DNA from: Streptomyces sp. DG1A-41
GTDB lineage: Bacteria; Actinomycetota; Actinomycetes; Streptomycetales; Streptomycetaceae
Direction of reading: 5' to 3'
Length of the DNA stretch: 64,000 nucleotides
Assembly (NCBI RefSeq): GCF_037055355.1
Contig: NZ_CP146350.1
Location: 8,927,015 to 8,991,014 of the forward strand
In this document: piece after piece, positions 1 through 6,566 of the stretch
Numbering within the stretch: position 1 is the stretch's first letter
Layout of the letters: each line of letters begins with the position of its first letter
The notes under the pieces: model-generated
Told to the model about the DNA's origin: nothing
What the model saw: only the letters and a program-made list of their open reading frames with translations
The model's database searches: none
Program-made: the position numbers and the translations under genes

Positions 1-1
1 C

Positions 2-190
2 CGCGGCAACACCGTCGTGGTCATCGAGCACAACCTCGATGTGGTCCGGCAGGCCGACTGGGTCGTCGATCTCGGCCCGGACGGCGGCAAGCACGGGGGC
101 GAGATCGTCTTCACCGGCACCCCGAGCGACCTGCTGAAGGCGGACGCCTCCGTGACCGGCGCGTACCTGCGCCAGTACTGCGGCGTCTGA
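2..190 (+). CDS. UvrA-like ABC ATPase, C-terminal end (partial)
   Basis: The window opens inside this gene; 62 residues and the TGA stop are visible. The visible part has the UvrA end signature: [20 protein letters not shown] followed by [17 protein letters not shown], which is the region after the second Walker B and the conserved histidine of the signature ATPase. Family knowledge: UvrA is the damage-recognition subunit of nucleotide excision repair; streptomycetes also have UvrA paralogues linked to drug resistance, and the visible part cannot separate these. Only the start is missing, by the window edge. Confidence 0.9.
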   Translation, partial: RGNTVVVIEHNLDVVRQADWVVDLGPDGGKHGGEIVFTGTPSDLLKADASVTGAYLRQYCGV

Positions 191-214
191 CCGGAACCCG
201 GCCGCGGCGTGGTG

Positions 215-351
215 TAGACGCGCACGGGCAGCCGATGGCGGCCTGGGCCCGGTGCACCAGTTCGTTGATCAACTGGTCGTCCACGGCCTTCGCCGATACC
301 ACCTCTGCCGACTCGACAAGACTTGGGATCGGTCACGTTCTCACTGGTCAT
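215..351 (-). pseudogene. IS256-family transposase, N-terminal scrap
   Basis: Read on the minus strand from ATG at 351, it begins MTSENVTDPKS and, after a one-base shift near 318, continues VESAEVVSAKAVDDQLINE and LVHRAQA, which is how actinobacterial IS256-family transposases start. Homology stops after about 40 residues near 225. There is no catalytic part, so it is a dead remnant left between the uvrA-like gene and the next element. Confidence 0.6.
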
Positions 352-378
352 CGATGCATCTTCCATGATCGGGAGTTA

Positions 379-1278
379 GGGGTCCTTGCAGAATGATCTT
401 CCTGTGGCACGGTGGAGATGGAAGTGACTGCGTCTTTGTGGGGGTGACCCGTGGCACGGCGGAAGCCGTGGGAGATCAGTGACGAGCTGTGGGCGGTGAT
501 CGAGCCGCTGCTGCCGAAGCATGAACGGCGGTTCCGGCACCCGGGGCGCAAGCGGATCGATGACCGCAAGACGCTGCAGGGTGTGCTGTTCGTCCTCTAC
601 ACCGGAATCCAATGGGAGTACCTGCCGCAGGAGTTGGGGTTCGGTTCCGGGCCTACCTGCTGGCGGCGGCTGGCCGAATGGCAGGAGGCCGGAGTGTGGG
701 AGGAACTCCAGCGGGTGCTGCTGGACCGGTTGCGGGCGGCGGACCGCCTGGACTTCTCCCGCGTCACCGTCGATGCCTCGCACGTGCAGGCCAAGCGGGG
801 GCGAAGCAGCCCAAAAGTCGGCCCGAGCCCGGTTGACCGTGCACGGCCGGGCTCGAAGCATCACGTCCTGACAGAGGCGCATGGCACTCCGCTGCGGGTG
901 TCGCACACCGGCGGGCACCGTAACGACGTCACCCAGCTTCTACCGCTTCTCGACGGGCTGCCGCCGGTGCGGGGCAAGCGCGGGAGGCCCCGGCGCAAGC
1001 CCCGGGCGGTGTATGCCGACCGTGGCTACGACCACGACATCTACCGCCGCCAGCTGCGCGAGCGCGGCATCGTCCCGAAGATCGCCCGGCGCGGACAGCC
1101 ACATGGCTCGGGCCTGGGCCGGGTGCGGTGGGTTGCCGAGTCCGCCATCGCCTGGCTCCACAGCCCACGCCGCCTACGGACCCGCTGGGAAGCCCGCGAC
1201 GACATGCATGACGCCTTCCTCCAACTCGCCCACTGCATGACCCTTGCCCGCAAACACCCAGCATTCTGAAAGGACCCC
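379..1278. mobile_element. IS5-family element (IS427-like group), complete, 900 bp
   Basis: Terminal inverted repeats GGGGTCCTTGCAGAATG (from 379) and, on the other strand, GGGGTCCTTTCAGAATG (ending 1278) differ at one base. The element is flanked by the dinucleotide TA on both sides (377-378 and 1279-1280), as expected for the TA target duplication of the IS427 group. It contains one transposase gene that fills nearly all of it. Its right-hand TA is also the left-hand TA of the next element. Confidence 0.88.
451..1269 (+). CDS. IS5-family (IS427-group) transposase, single ORF
   Basis: A 272-residue DDE transposase starting at GTG 451 (ARRKPWEISDELWAVIEPLL), the standard start of this group. 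The N-terminal DUF4096-like part (about residues 5-90, with GIQWEYLPQELGFGSG) precedes the catalytic part. The first Asp lies in SRVTVDASHVQAKRG, the second in AVYADRGYDHD, and the Glu in RWVAESAIAWLH. In many relatives this protein is made by frameshifting between two ORFs; here one ORF spans the whole length. No interruption is seen, and the ends of the element are intact, so it could still be active. Confidence 0.9.
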   Translation: MARRKPWEISDELWAVIEPLLPKHERRFRHPGRKRIDDRKTLQGVLFVLYTGIQWEYLPQELGFGSGPTCWRRLAEWQEAGVWEELQRVLLDRLRAADRLDFSRVTVDASHVQAKRGRSSPKVGPSPVDRARPGSKHHVLTEAHGTPLRVSHTGGHRNDVTQLLPLLDGLPPVRGKRGRPRRKPRAVYADRGYDHDIYRRQLRERGIVPKIARRGQPHGSGLGRVRWVAESAIAWLHSPRRLRTRWEARDDMHDAFLQLAHCMTLARKHPAF

Positions 1279-1337
1279 TACTGAGGTTTTCGTTAGTTCT
1301 GTGGGCGTGGCGGGCTTGTTGGTGGGAGTCTGTTGTC

Positions 1338-1853
1338 GTGTCTTTCAAGCCTTCGCCTGTTGTCTCCGGGCCTGCCGTTCCTCCCTTGACGCGACCGCAG
1401 TTGGCCGAGGCCCGGCGTGTACGGGCGGCCGAGTTGTTCGAGCAAGAACGTTCGAATGTCGAGATCGCACTGATGCTGGGGGTCAGCGACGAGAGTGTGC
1501 GGCGGTGGAAACGGGTGTGGGAGAAGGCCGGCACTGACGCCTTGCGACGACGCCCGGCCACCGGTCGCCCGCCCAAGCTGGACGACGCCCAGGTCGAGCG
1601 GGTGCGGACAGCGCTGGAGCAAGGCGCCCAGGCGCACGGCTTCGAGGCCGATCTGTGGACGCTGGAGCGGGTCGGCATGGTCGTCGAGCGGGTGACGGGG
1701 GTGGTTCTGTCGCGTGCATCGATCTGGCGTCTGCTGACCGGTCGGCTGGGGTGGAGTCTGCAGCGCCCGGAACGTCGGGCGGTGGAGCGGGACGAGTCTG
1801 AGATCGCCCGCTGGATCGCGCACGAGTGGCCGCGTAGCAAAAAAGGGCGGTGA
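1338..1853 (+). CDS. IS630-family transposase, N-terminal ORF (DNA binding)
   Basis: 171 residues, starting GTG 1338. Residues 15-75 form the first helix-turn-helix (EQERSNVEIALMLGVSDESV, RRWKRVW) and the middle carries the Homeodomain-like/winged-helix part (TGRPPKLDDAQVERVR), as in other IS630 transposases. It lacks the catalytic half, which is in the next ORF in the -1 frame. The 3' end holds a run of six A (1839-1844) six bases before the GTG of the second ORF; adding one base there, by slippage or recoding, would join the two into a normal 360-residue transposase. Confidence 0.85.
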   Translation: MSFKPSPVVSGPAVPPLTRPQLAEARRVRAAELFEQERSNVEIALMLGVSDESVRRWKRVWEKAGTDALRRRPATGRPPKLDDAQVERVRTALEQGAQAHGFEADLWTLERVGMVVERVTGVVLSRASIWRLLTGRLGWSLQRPERRAVERDESEIARWIAHEWPRSKKGR

Positions 1854-2425
1854 ACACACGTGCCTGGATCGTGTTCCTCGACGAATCAGACGTCTCGTTG
1901 TTGCCTCAGATCCGCCGCACTTACGCACCCCGCGGCCGTACTCCGCTCCTGCGGCATCGGCTCAACTGGAAGCGCGCCTCGATGGCAGCGGCTCTCGGCT
2001 ATCACGCCACCGACCCCGACCGCGGGCCCCGTCTGTGTTTCCACCTCAAGCCCGGCAGCTACGACACCACCGCTCTCATCGAGGTCCTCAAACAGCTCAA
2101 AGCGTTCTATCGCGGAGAGCGGGTGGTCCTGGTCTGGGACGGCCTGTCCGCCCACTGGAGCCGGGCCATGCGCGCCTGGGTCGCCGAACAGAACTGGCTC
2201 ACCCTCGAGCGATTACCCGCTTACGCTCCCGAGCTCAACCCGGTGGAACTGCTGTGGTCATCGCTCAAGAAACGCGAACTCGCCAACCTTGCCGGCAACC
2301 ACCTCGCCGATGTCGCCGACGCCACCGAACAAGGCATCCGCCGCATCAACCAGAGCCAGCATCTGCCATGGTCCTTCCTCACCCACACCGGCCTGACCAT
2401 CCACCCGCCAACCCCACAGAACTAA
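1850..2425 (+). CDS. IS630-family transposase, C-terminal ORF (DDE catalytic)
   Basis: 191 residues from GTG 1850, overlapping the TGA of the first ORF by four bases (GTGA). Catalytic residues are visible: the first Asp in WIVFLDESDVSLLP, the second in VVLVWDGLSAHWS, and the Glu in YAPELNPVELLWSSLKKREL, which together make the IS630/mariner DDE superfamily signature. The ORF on its own has no DNA-binding part; it may be made as a fusion through the A6 run upstream. Confidence 0.85.
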   Translation: MNTRAWIVFLDESDVSLLPQIRRTYAPRGRTPLLRHRLNWKRASMAAALGYHATDPDRGPRLCFHLKPGSYDTTALIEVLKQLKAFYRGERVVLVWDGLSAHWSRAMRAWVAEQNWLTLERLPAYAPELNPVELLWSSLKKRELANLAGNHLADVADATEQGIRRINQSQHLPWSFLTHTGLTIHPPTPQN

Positions 2426-2437
2426 CGAAAACCTCAG

Positions 2438-2575
2438 TAAGATAGTTTTCCAATTTCTGACTTCGAACCTCGCCTCGTACGTGCTCACTCGTTGGGGGAT
2501 TCGCCGGGCGCGCTGACGGCCCTCGCATGACCATGCGTTCTGGCACGGAATCACGTTCATACGAAGGCCGCAGAG
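2438..2575. other. Short non-coding stretch between IS630 and transposase remnants
   Basis: No ORF with family resemblance. It precedes the start of a truncated transposase on the plus strand and is probably the old upstream end of that element; no inverted repeat partner is visible nearby. Confidence 0.3.
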
Positions 2576-2762
2576 GTGAGCGTGCTGGACCAGAATGCCC
2601 GACGGGACGCGTTCGACTTCACGTCACACTTCCGGGACGACTACTACAGGTGTCTGACCCGGCGGGGTGACATGCTGTTCGAACTCACGGACGCGATGCT
2701 GTGCGCGGCGGCCGTCCGTTCGCTCCACGACGTCCTGCCGCCCGGTCCTCTCGGGCGCGGAG
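2576..2762 (+). pseudogene. Streptomyces-type DDE transposase, N-terminal fragment
   Basis: Begins at GTG 2576 with SVLDQNARRDAFDFTSHFRD and continues YYRCLTRRGDMLFELTDAML, the typical start of a large actinobacterial transposase group (recalled as the NF041680 type). Similarity fades after about 55 residues, where a piece of another element follows directly. No catalytic residues remain. Confidence 0.6.
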
Positions 2763-2766
2763 CTCG

Positions 2767-2950
2767 TGCGGCTTGGTCGACGAGCCCCGGCCGGGCCGGC
2801 CACCCACCATCAGCGTGGATCAGATAGAAGCGGTCGTGGTCACGACGCTGGAGGAGACCCCCGAAGAACGCCACCCACTGGTCGCGGAAGTCGATGGCGG
2901 AGCACAGCGGCCTGTCGAAGTCCACGGCCCTCACACCTGCGGCACAGTGA
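2767..2950 (+). pseudogene. IS630-family transposase, internal fragment with frameshift
   Basis: Reads GLVDEPRPGRPPTISVDQIE and AVVVTTLEETPE, then after a one-base shift near 2858 NATHWSRKSMAEHSGLSKST, which is the hinge between the helix-turn-helix and catalytic parts of another IS630 subgroup. Both ends are missing; it is fused directly to the preceding fragment. Confidence 0.65.
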
Positions 2951-2973
2951 CCGGCATGACCGAGAGCGGCGCA

Positions 2974-4320
2974 TCACACCTCCCCGCCCTTGCGCAGCGC
3001 GCTCCACGTCGTCGGTCCCACGATCCCGTCCGCGTCCAGCCCGGTTCGCTTCTGGAAGGTGACGACCGCCCCATGGGTCAGCGGCCCGAAGTCGCCGTCC
3101 ACCTCGCCGACTTCGGTGATGCCGTGCAGGTACCGGAGCAGGCACTGGGCCTCACGGACCTGGCTGCCGCCGTCGCCCTGGGCGATGACGAAGTCCCATG
3201 TGCTGTTCCAGCCCGCGGTGTAGCCGCGGCCGTGCTGCTCGTCTTCGTACACCGCGGGCTTCTCGCAGCTGGGAGGCGCCGCGGCGGCGGGGGCGTCATC
3301 GCGCAGGGCGTATGTCACCGTCGTCGCGCCCAGGGCGGCGGCCACGAGGAGCGCCGCGACCAGCACCGGGCGCCGCCACCGCCGGGGCCGCAGACGTGGC
3401 AGCCGGGCCGACCGGGAGGCGCCCGCGGCCTGTTCCACCCGGCGCAGGAGTGCCCGGGTGTCGGGGACACGAGCGGCGCGTTCGCTGTGCGTGGGGGCCA
3501 GGCAGTCCCGGACGATCTCCTGCCAGGTCTCCGGGAGTTCGGGGGACAGCCGCAGCTCCTCGGCGCCGCCCGAGTAGCGCGTCGCCGCGTCGGTGCGTGC
3601 CTCTGTGCTGCCGCCCGGCAGCGGGAAGGAGTCCGTCAGGACGAGGTGCGCGATGACGCCGAATGCCCAGATGTCGGCGGAGGGGCGGATCCGGGTGCCC
3701 CGCTCGTCGATTTCGGGCCAGAGCAGCTCCGGCGGCGTGTAGTCCGGGGTGGCGAACGCGGGTGCGTAGGCGTGGGTGCCCTGCAGCTCGGAGGCCAGGT
3801 TGAAGTCGGCGAGCCGTACCGAACCGTCCTTCATCAGCAGCACGTTGGCGGGCTTCAGGTCCCCGTGCACCCAGCCCGCCTGATGCAGCTGGTGCAGGCC
3901 CTCGCAGATCTGGGCGAGCAGCGCGGGCCCTGCCTCCGGCTTCGGCGTGTGCTCCAGTACGGCGTCCAGGGAGCCCTCGGCGCGCTCCAGTACCAGGACG
4001 GTGGCGCCGTCGAGTTCGGGGTGGTGCGGGTCGTCGACCGTGAGCGTGTCGTACATCCGGATCAGGCGCGGTGCGCGCAGTCTCTCCAGCAACTCCACCT
4101 CGCGCTCGGCCAGTTCGCGCAGGTGACGTAACTGGCGCGGGGTGCGGGTGCCGGTGGGCAGGAACTTCAGCGCCGCCTGGCGGGGGAGTTCCGGGTCTTC
4201 GCCACCGGTGTGTCTGGCCGCGTAGACGGTGGCGAACGCGCCGGAGGCCAGGGGCTCGCGGATCTCCCAGGAGCCCAACCGGTAGCCCTTCGGCACGCGG
4301 ACGGCGTACGACCTGTTCAT
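2974..4320 (-). CDS. Membrane Ser/Thr protein kinase with peptidoglycan-binding-like domain
   Basis: 448 residues from ATG 4320. The kinase domain spans about residues 15-295: glycine loop LASGAFATVYAA (24-35), lysine in AALKFL (K52), catalytic loop HGDLKPANVLL (D154, K156, N159), metal loop DFN (172-174) in place of DFG, and TPPE after the activation loop. A basic stretch and one membrane helix follow (about 318-338), then an extracytoplasmic domain (385-443) with DGDFGPLTHGAVVTFQKRTG and DGIVGPTTWSAL, a clear PG_binding_1 repeat. The ATG overlaps the stop of the FHA gene by four bases (ATGA), so the two are co-translated. Inference: it senses cell-wall state outside and phosphorylates inside, the FHA protein being an obvious partner or substrate. 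A much longer upstream reading frame exists but runs antisense-like through the FHA gene and is not used. Confidence 0.88.
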   Translation of the reverse strand: MNRSYAVRVPKGYRLGSWEIREPLASGAFATVYAARHTGGEDPELPRQAALKFLPTGTRTPRQLRHLRELAEREVELLERLRAPRLIRMYDTLTVDDPHHPELDGATVLVLERAEGSLDAVLEHTPKPEAGPALLAQICEGLHQLHQAGWVHGDLKPANVLLMKDGSVRLADFNLASELQGTHAYAPAFATPDYTPPELLWPEIDERGTRIRPSADIWAFGVIAHLVLTDSFPLPGGSTEARTDAATRYSGGAEELRLSPELPETWQEIVRDCLAPTHSERAARVPDTRALLRRVEQAAGASRSARLPRLRPRRWRRPVLVAALLVAAALGATTVTYALRDDAPAAAAPPSCEKPAVYEDEQHGRGYTAGWNSTWDFVIAQGDGGSQVREAQCLLRYLHGITEVGEVDGDFGPLTHGAVVTFQKRTGLDADGIVGPTTWSALRKGGEV

Positions 4321-5057
4321 CGCACTACCTCGCTCGGGGCCGGGGCGAGCACCGCGAGGTCGTCCTCCCGGATGAGATCGAAGCGGAGCGCCAGGGACAC
4401 CAGCGACTCCTTCTTGCCGTTGACGCGCAGACCGGACTCCGCGGTGTCCGGGGCGGGCCGCAGCCGCAGCTTGACGGCGAGGTAGTCGATGTTCCAGTAC
4501 ACGGCGGAGCGGCTGACCGTGGGCCACACGGACCGCAGCCGGTCCACCAGTTGCTCGACCGCGGGCAGCGGAGCGTGTGGCTCGCCACGCAGGCGGGGTT
4601 CGCACAGCGCGGCCAGGACCGCGAAGTACCGCTTGGTGCGATCGAGGGCGAACGCCGGTGCGGTCAGGGCCCCGGAGAGCCCGTGGCGCTCGACACTGCG
4701 AAAGGCGTGGCGCGGCGCCCAGACATCGAAGGCGAGCAGGTCGCCGGCGGCGGGCAGCACCACCCGGGAGAACTCGAACGGCACGGGCGCGTCCAGCCGG
4801 CCCGGCGCGACCTTGATGTGCTCGCCTGCACCCTCCGGGTTGTCCACGACGTAGGTCTGGTCCGCGCTGAGATTGCTCAGCAGCCAGAAGTTCCGGTGTG
4901 CCGTGATCTCGCCGGCGACCCGGGGCACCCCTTGGTGGTCGATGGTGAGTCCGCCGTCCGTCCCGGCCCTGCCGAACGTCAGCCGTTCGCCCGCGGCGAT
5001 CCTGACCTGCCCGTCCGCGCTGCTGCACGTCGGTGGTACGACGATGACGCTGTACAT
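4317..5057 (-). CDS. FHA-domain protein paired with the kinase
   Basis: 246 residues from ATG 5057. About residues 15-95 are an FHA (phosphothreonine-binding) domain: LTFGRAGTDGGLTIDHQGVP, VAGEITAHRNFWLLSNLSAD and TYVVDNPEG give the G-R / S-x-x-H-like / N framework. The rest (130-246) is an alpha-helical region with WPTVSRSAVYWNIDYLAVKL and ALRFDLIREDDL, resembling the winged-helix tail that often follows FHA domains in actinobacterial proteins. It ends in a four-base overlap with the kinase gene. Known biology: FHA proteins bind threonine-phosphorylated partners of such kinases. There is no other gene in this operon. Confidence 0.82.
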   Translation of the reverse strand: MYSVIVVPPTCSSADGQVRIAAGERLTFGRAGTDGGLTIDHQGVPRVAGEITAHRNFWLLSNLSADQTYVVDNPEGAGEHIKVAPGRLDAPVPFEFSRVVLPAAGDLLAFDVWAPRHAFRSVERHGLSGALTAPAFALDRTKRYFAVLAALCEPRLRGEPHAPLPAVEQLVDRLRSVWPTVSRSAVYWNIDYLAVKLRLRPAPDTAESGLRVNGKKESLVSLALRFDLIREDDLAVLAPAPSEVVR

Positions 5058-5263
5058 GGAGTCGTCCCCCTCCTCCTACGACGCCAGGGGGCGCAGCCCC
5101 CAAGTCCGACGAGGGGGAGGGTAAGGGACGTTCCTGAACGAGTACGAAGCATTGCGCTTGATACGGCGCGTCTGTGAAGAGTTCGTGAGAGATGGCGGCA
5201 TCGGTGCAGCGGCCTCGGGCACGACTTGCACGGTGCCGGGACCGGGGTGACGGGGCTACCTCA
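5058..5263. promoter_or_regulatory. Upstream region of the FHA-kinase operon
   Basis: About 200 bases before the FHA start. No convincing -35/-10 pair or operator palindrome was picked out by eye. The promoter of the operon must lie here or be lost to the IS remnant that begins near 5264. Confidence 0.3.
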
Positions 5264-5340
5264 GAAGCGATCCGCTTTCCGGTCAACCGGCTTGGTCTGT
5301 CGAACAGGGTTCCTGTTCGGGTGTTCCTGCGGTGGCCCAG
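5264..5340 (+). repeat. Solo end of the same IS5-family element found at 14.66 kb
   Basis: The stretch ATCCGCTTTCCGG followed by GGCTTGGTCTGTCGAACAGG and GTTCCTGTTCGGGTG matches, with few changes, the left end of the complete element starting at 14664. No transposase follows it here, so it is an isolated end. Confidence 0.6.
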
Positions 5341-5371
5341 GCATAACGGTCACCGTGGCAGGATCCGCGGC

Positions 5372-5565
5372 ATGAGGATTGAACAAGCGGATCGGCCCAT
5401 CGCCCTGGTCAGCGGGTCCACGTCGAGGATCGGGGAGGCTGGCGACAGACGGGATGCGGGTCGTCGTGCACTCACGGCGCAGTGCGGAGGCCGGGGAGGC
5501 GCTTTTGGCGGAGCTCGCGGGGGCGTACGTGCGGGCGGATCTGGCGGTGGAGGTGGCAGCGGGCG
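5372..5565 (+). pseudogene. Short-chain dehydrogenase/reductase, N-terminal fragment
   Basis: ATG 5372 starts IEQADRPIALVSGSTSRIGE, a Rossmann TGxxxGIG-type motif; after a frame change near 5440 it continues LATDGMRVVVHSRRSAEAGE and ALLAELAGAYVRADLAVEV. The match then stops abruptly and the next gene begins on the other strand. No active-site YxxxK remains. Confidence 0.6.
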
Positions 5566-5566
5566 G

Positions 5567-5956
5567 TCAGGCGTCAGGGTCGACTTCGGGGTGCGTGAAC
5601 CGCACGGGCTTGCCCAGCGACCGGGCGTAGGCGATTTCGGCTCGGGTGCTGTCTCCGATGTAGTCGCCGACTACGAGCACCTCATCAGCGAGCCGGATCT
5701 TCGCTCGGTGCAGATCGTCGAGTCGGACCTTCAGCGCCTCGGCCTCGACAGGATCGGACCAAAGTTCGTGCGGCGACTTCATGTCACAGCCCGGTTTGAC
5801 GACAATCTTTCCGGCTTTGGTCTCCCGCAGATCGGCCTCGGTCATCTCGGTCATGAAGCGGGTGGAGCCGCAGATCACGACGATATGCGGGAGGCTCAAC
5901 AGCTTCTTCGCGTCGGCGAGCTTCTCTTCAGGGGTGAGCAGTTGCGGGTATGACAC
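5567..5956 (-). CDS. Nucleoside 2-deoxyribosyltransferase-like (SLOG/DUF4406-like) protein
   Basis: 129 residues. The start chosen is GTG 5956 because AGGAGG stands five bases upstream; a longer frame adds an unlikely N-terminus. Motifs: HIVVICGSTRFMTEMTEADL near residue 20 (a nucleotide-binding beta-loop), and ADEVLVVGDYIGDSTRAEIA followed by YARSLGKPVRF near the C-terminus, the D...E..YA...GKPV pattern of the nucleoside 2-deoxyribosyltransferase/SLOG superfamily. Similar proteins occur in phages and plasmids, where they may act on nucleotides or bind ligands. Substrate cannot be told. It stands alone between remnants. Confidence 0.6.
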   Translation of the reverse strand: MSYPQLLTPEEKLADAKKLLSLPHIVVICGSTRFMTEMTEADLRETKAGKIVVKPGCDMKSPHELWSDPVEAEALKVRLDDLHRAKIRLADEVLVVGDYIGDSTRAEIAYARSLGKPVRFTHPEVDPDA

Positions 5957-5989
5957 TGGTTCCTCCTGGTGGTGTGGTCCAAGGGGTGC

Positions 5990-6060
5990 TTGCGGAGACA
6001 AGAACGAGGGTGTCCAAGATCGTTTTGTGACGAACGATGTGGACACCCTCGCGACAGCCG
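5990..6060 (+). pseudogene. IS982-like element, left-end remnant
   Basis: GTG 6027 begins TNDVDTLATA, the start of actinobacterial IS982-type transposases; homology ends after about 11 residues. An imperfect inverted repeat (GAGGGTGTCC at 6006 and GGACACCCTC at 6041) surrounds the start and could be the end of the element or a hairpin in its leader. Assignment rests on a short match. Confidence 0.4.
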
Positions 6061-6128
6061 GCCTGCTCGTATCCCGCTGATGGTCCGGCGAGGCGCAGCC
6101 CGGCTGGCCGTCACGCCGGGACAGTTGC

Positions 6129-6485
6129 TCACCGGGCGGTGAGCAACTGTCCCATCGCGGCCAGCACGGACGCCTCCACCCGGTAGTACACCCAGGTGCC
6201 GCGCCGCTCGGAGGTGAGCAGTCCGGCTTCCTTCAGCTTTTTCAGGTGGTGGGAGACGGTGGGCTGGGAGACGCCGACGTCGGAGATGTGGCACACGCAT
6301 GCCTCTCCGCTGGGGTGTGAGGCGACCGCCGAGAACAGCCGCAGGCGCACCGGGTCGCCGAGCGCCTTGAACATCTTCGCGGTCCGCTCCGCCTCCTCGG
6401 CGGTGAACGGCCGCTCGGTCAGCGGCGGGCAGCACGGCGCCACGGTCTCCGGCTCCAGAGGCGGCAGCACCTTCGTATTCGACAT
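6129..6485 (-). CDS. ArsR-family metalloregulatory repressor
   Basis: 118 residues from ATG 6485. A winged helix-turn-helix covers about residues 35-110: FKALGDPVRLRLFSAVASHP, then VSQPTVSHHLKKLKEAGLLT and RRGTWVYYRV. The recognition region carries ACVCH, the Cys-x-Cys pair that binds arsenite in ArsR proteins, and another CC pair lies near the N-terminus. Known mode: apo-protein represses and metalloid releases it. An inverted repeat overlaps the start codon. It is followed on the same strand by nothing; the flavoprotein gene lies upstream and reads in the same direction, so the two may form an operon with the regulator last. No Shine-Dalgarno sequence is evident before the ATG. Confidence 0.85.
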   Translation of the reverse strand: MSNTKVLPPLEPETVAPCCPPLTERPFTAEEAERTAKMFKALGDPVRLRLFSAVASHPSGEACVCHISDVGVSQPTVSHHLKKLKEAGLLTSERRGTWVYYRVEASVLAAMGQLLTAR

Positions 6486-6510
6486 GCATCGATGTTGACA
6501 CATGTCGAAT
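6477..6510. promoter_or_regulatory. Putative ArsR operator
   Basis: Perfect 10-base arms ATTCGACATG (6477-6486) and CATGTCGAAT (6501-6510) separated by 14 bases lie across the start of the arsR-like gene. The TTCGACAT/ATGTCGAA half-sites resemble ArsR-type operators in streptomycetes and recur as TTCGAT/ATCGAA upstream of the flavoprotein gene. Confidence 0.6.
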
Positions 6511-6566
6511 CAGTGGGCGAGGGGCGGAGCCGCGTGCGATCACGGGCCGCCCTCGCCGGTCAGCGG

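Larger units (their letters stand above)
1281..2437. mobile_element. IS630-family element, complete, about 1.16 kb
   Basis: The left end CTGAGGTTTTCGTTAGTTCT (from 1281) is repeated inverted at the right end, which finishes at 2437. TA lies on both sides (1279-1280 and 2438-2439), the invariable IS630/Tc1 target. It holds two overlapping ORFs, a helix-turn-helix part and a DDE part. It abuts the IS5 element exactly, so one of the two inserted into the TA made by the other. Confidence 0.9.

Noticed and set aside
929..1928. Long minus-strand open frames opposite the IS5 and IS630 transposases
   Set aside because: High-GC shadow frames: Arg/Ser/Pro-rich, no motif, and fully covered by well-supported genes on the other strand.
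2974..5286. 770-residue open frame on the minus strand including the kinase
   Set aside because: Only the last 448 residues look like protein; the first part is an Arg/Pro-rich shadow of the FHA gene. The ATG at 4320 overlaps the FHA stop and fits the family.
6006..6050. GAGGGTGTCC/GGACACCCTC as a terminator of the neighbouring genes
   Set aside because: It surrounds the start of an IS982-like remnant and lies upstream, not downstream, of the gene at 5567-5956, so an IS end or leader hairpin is more likely.
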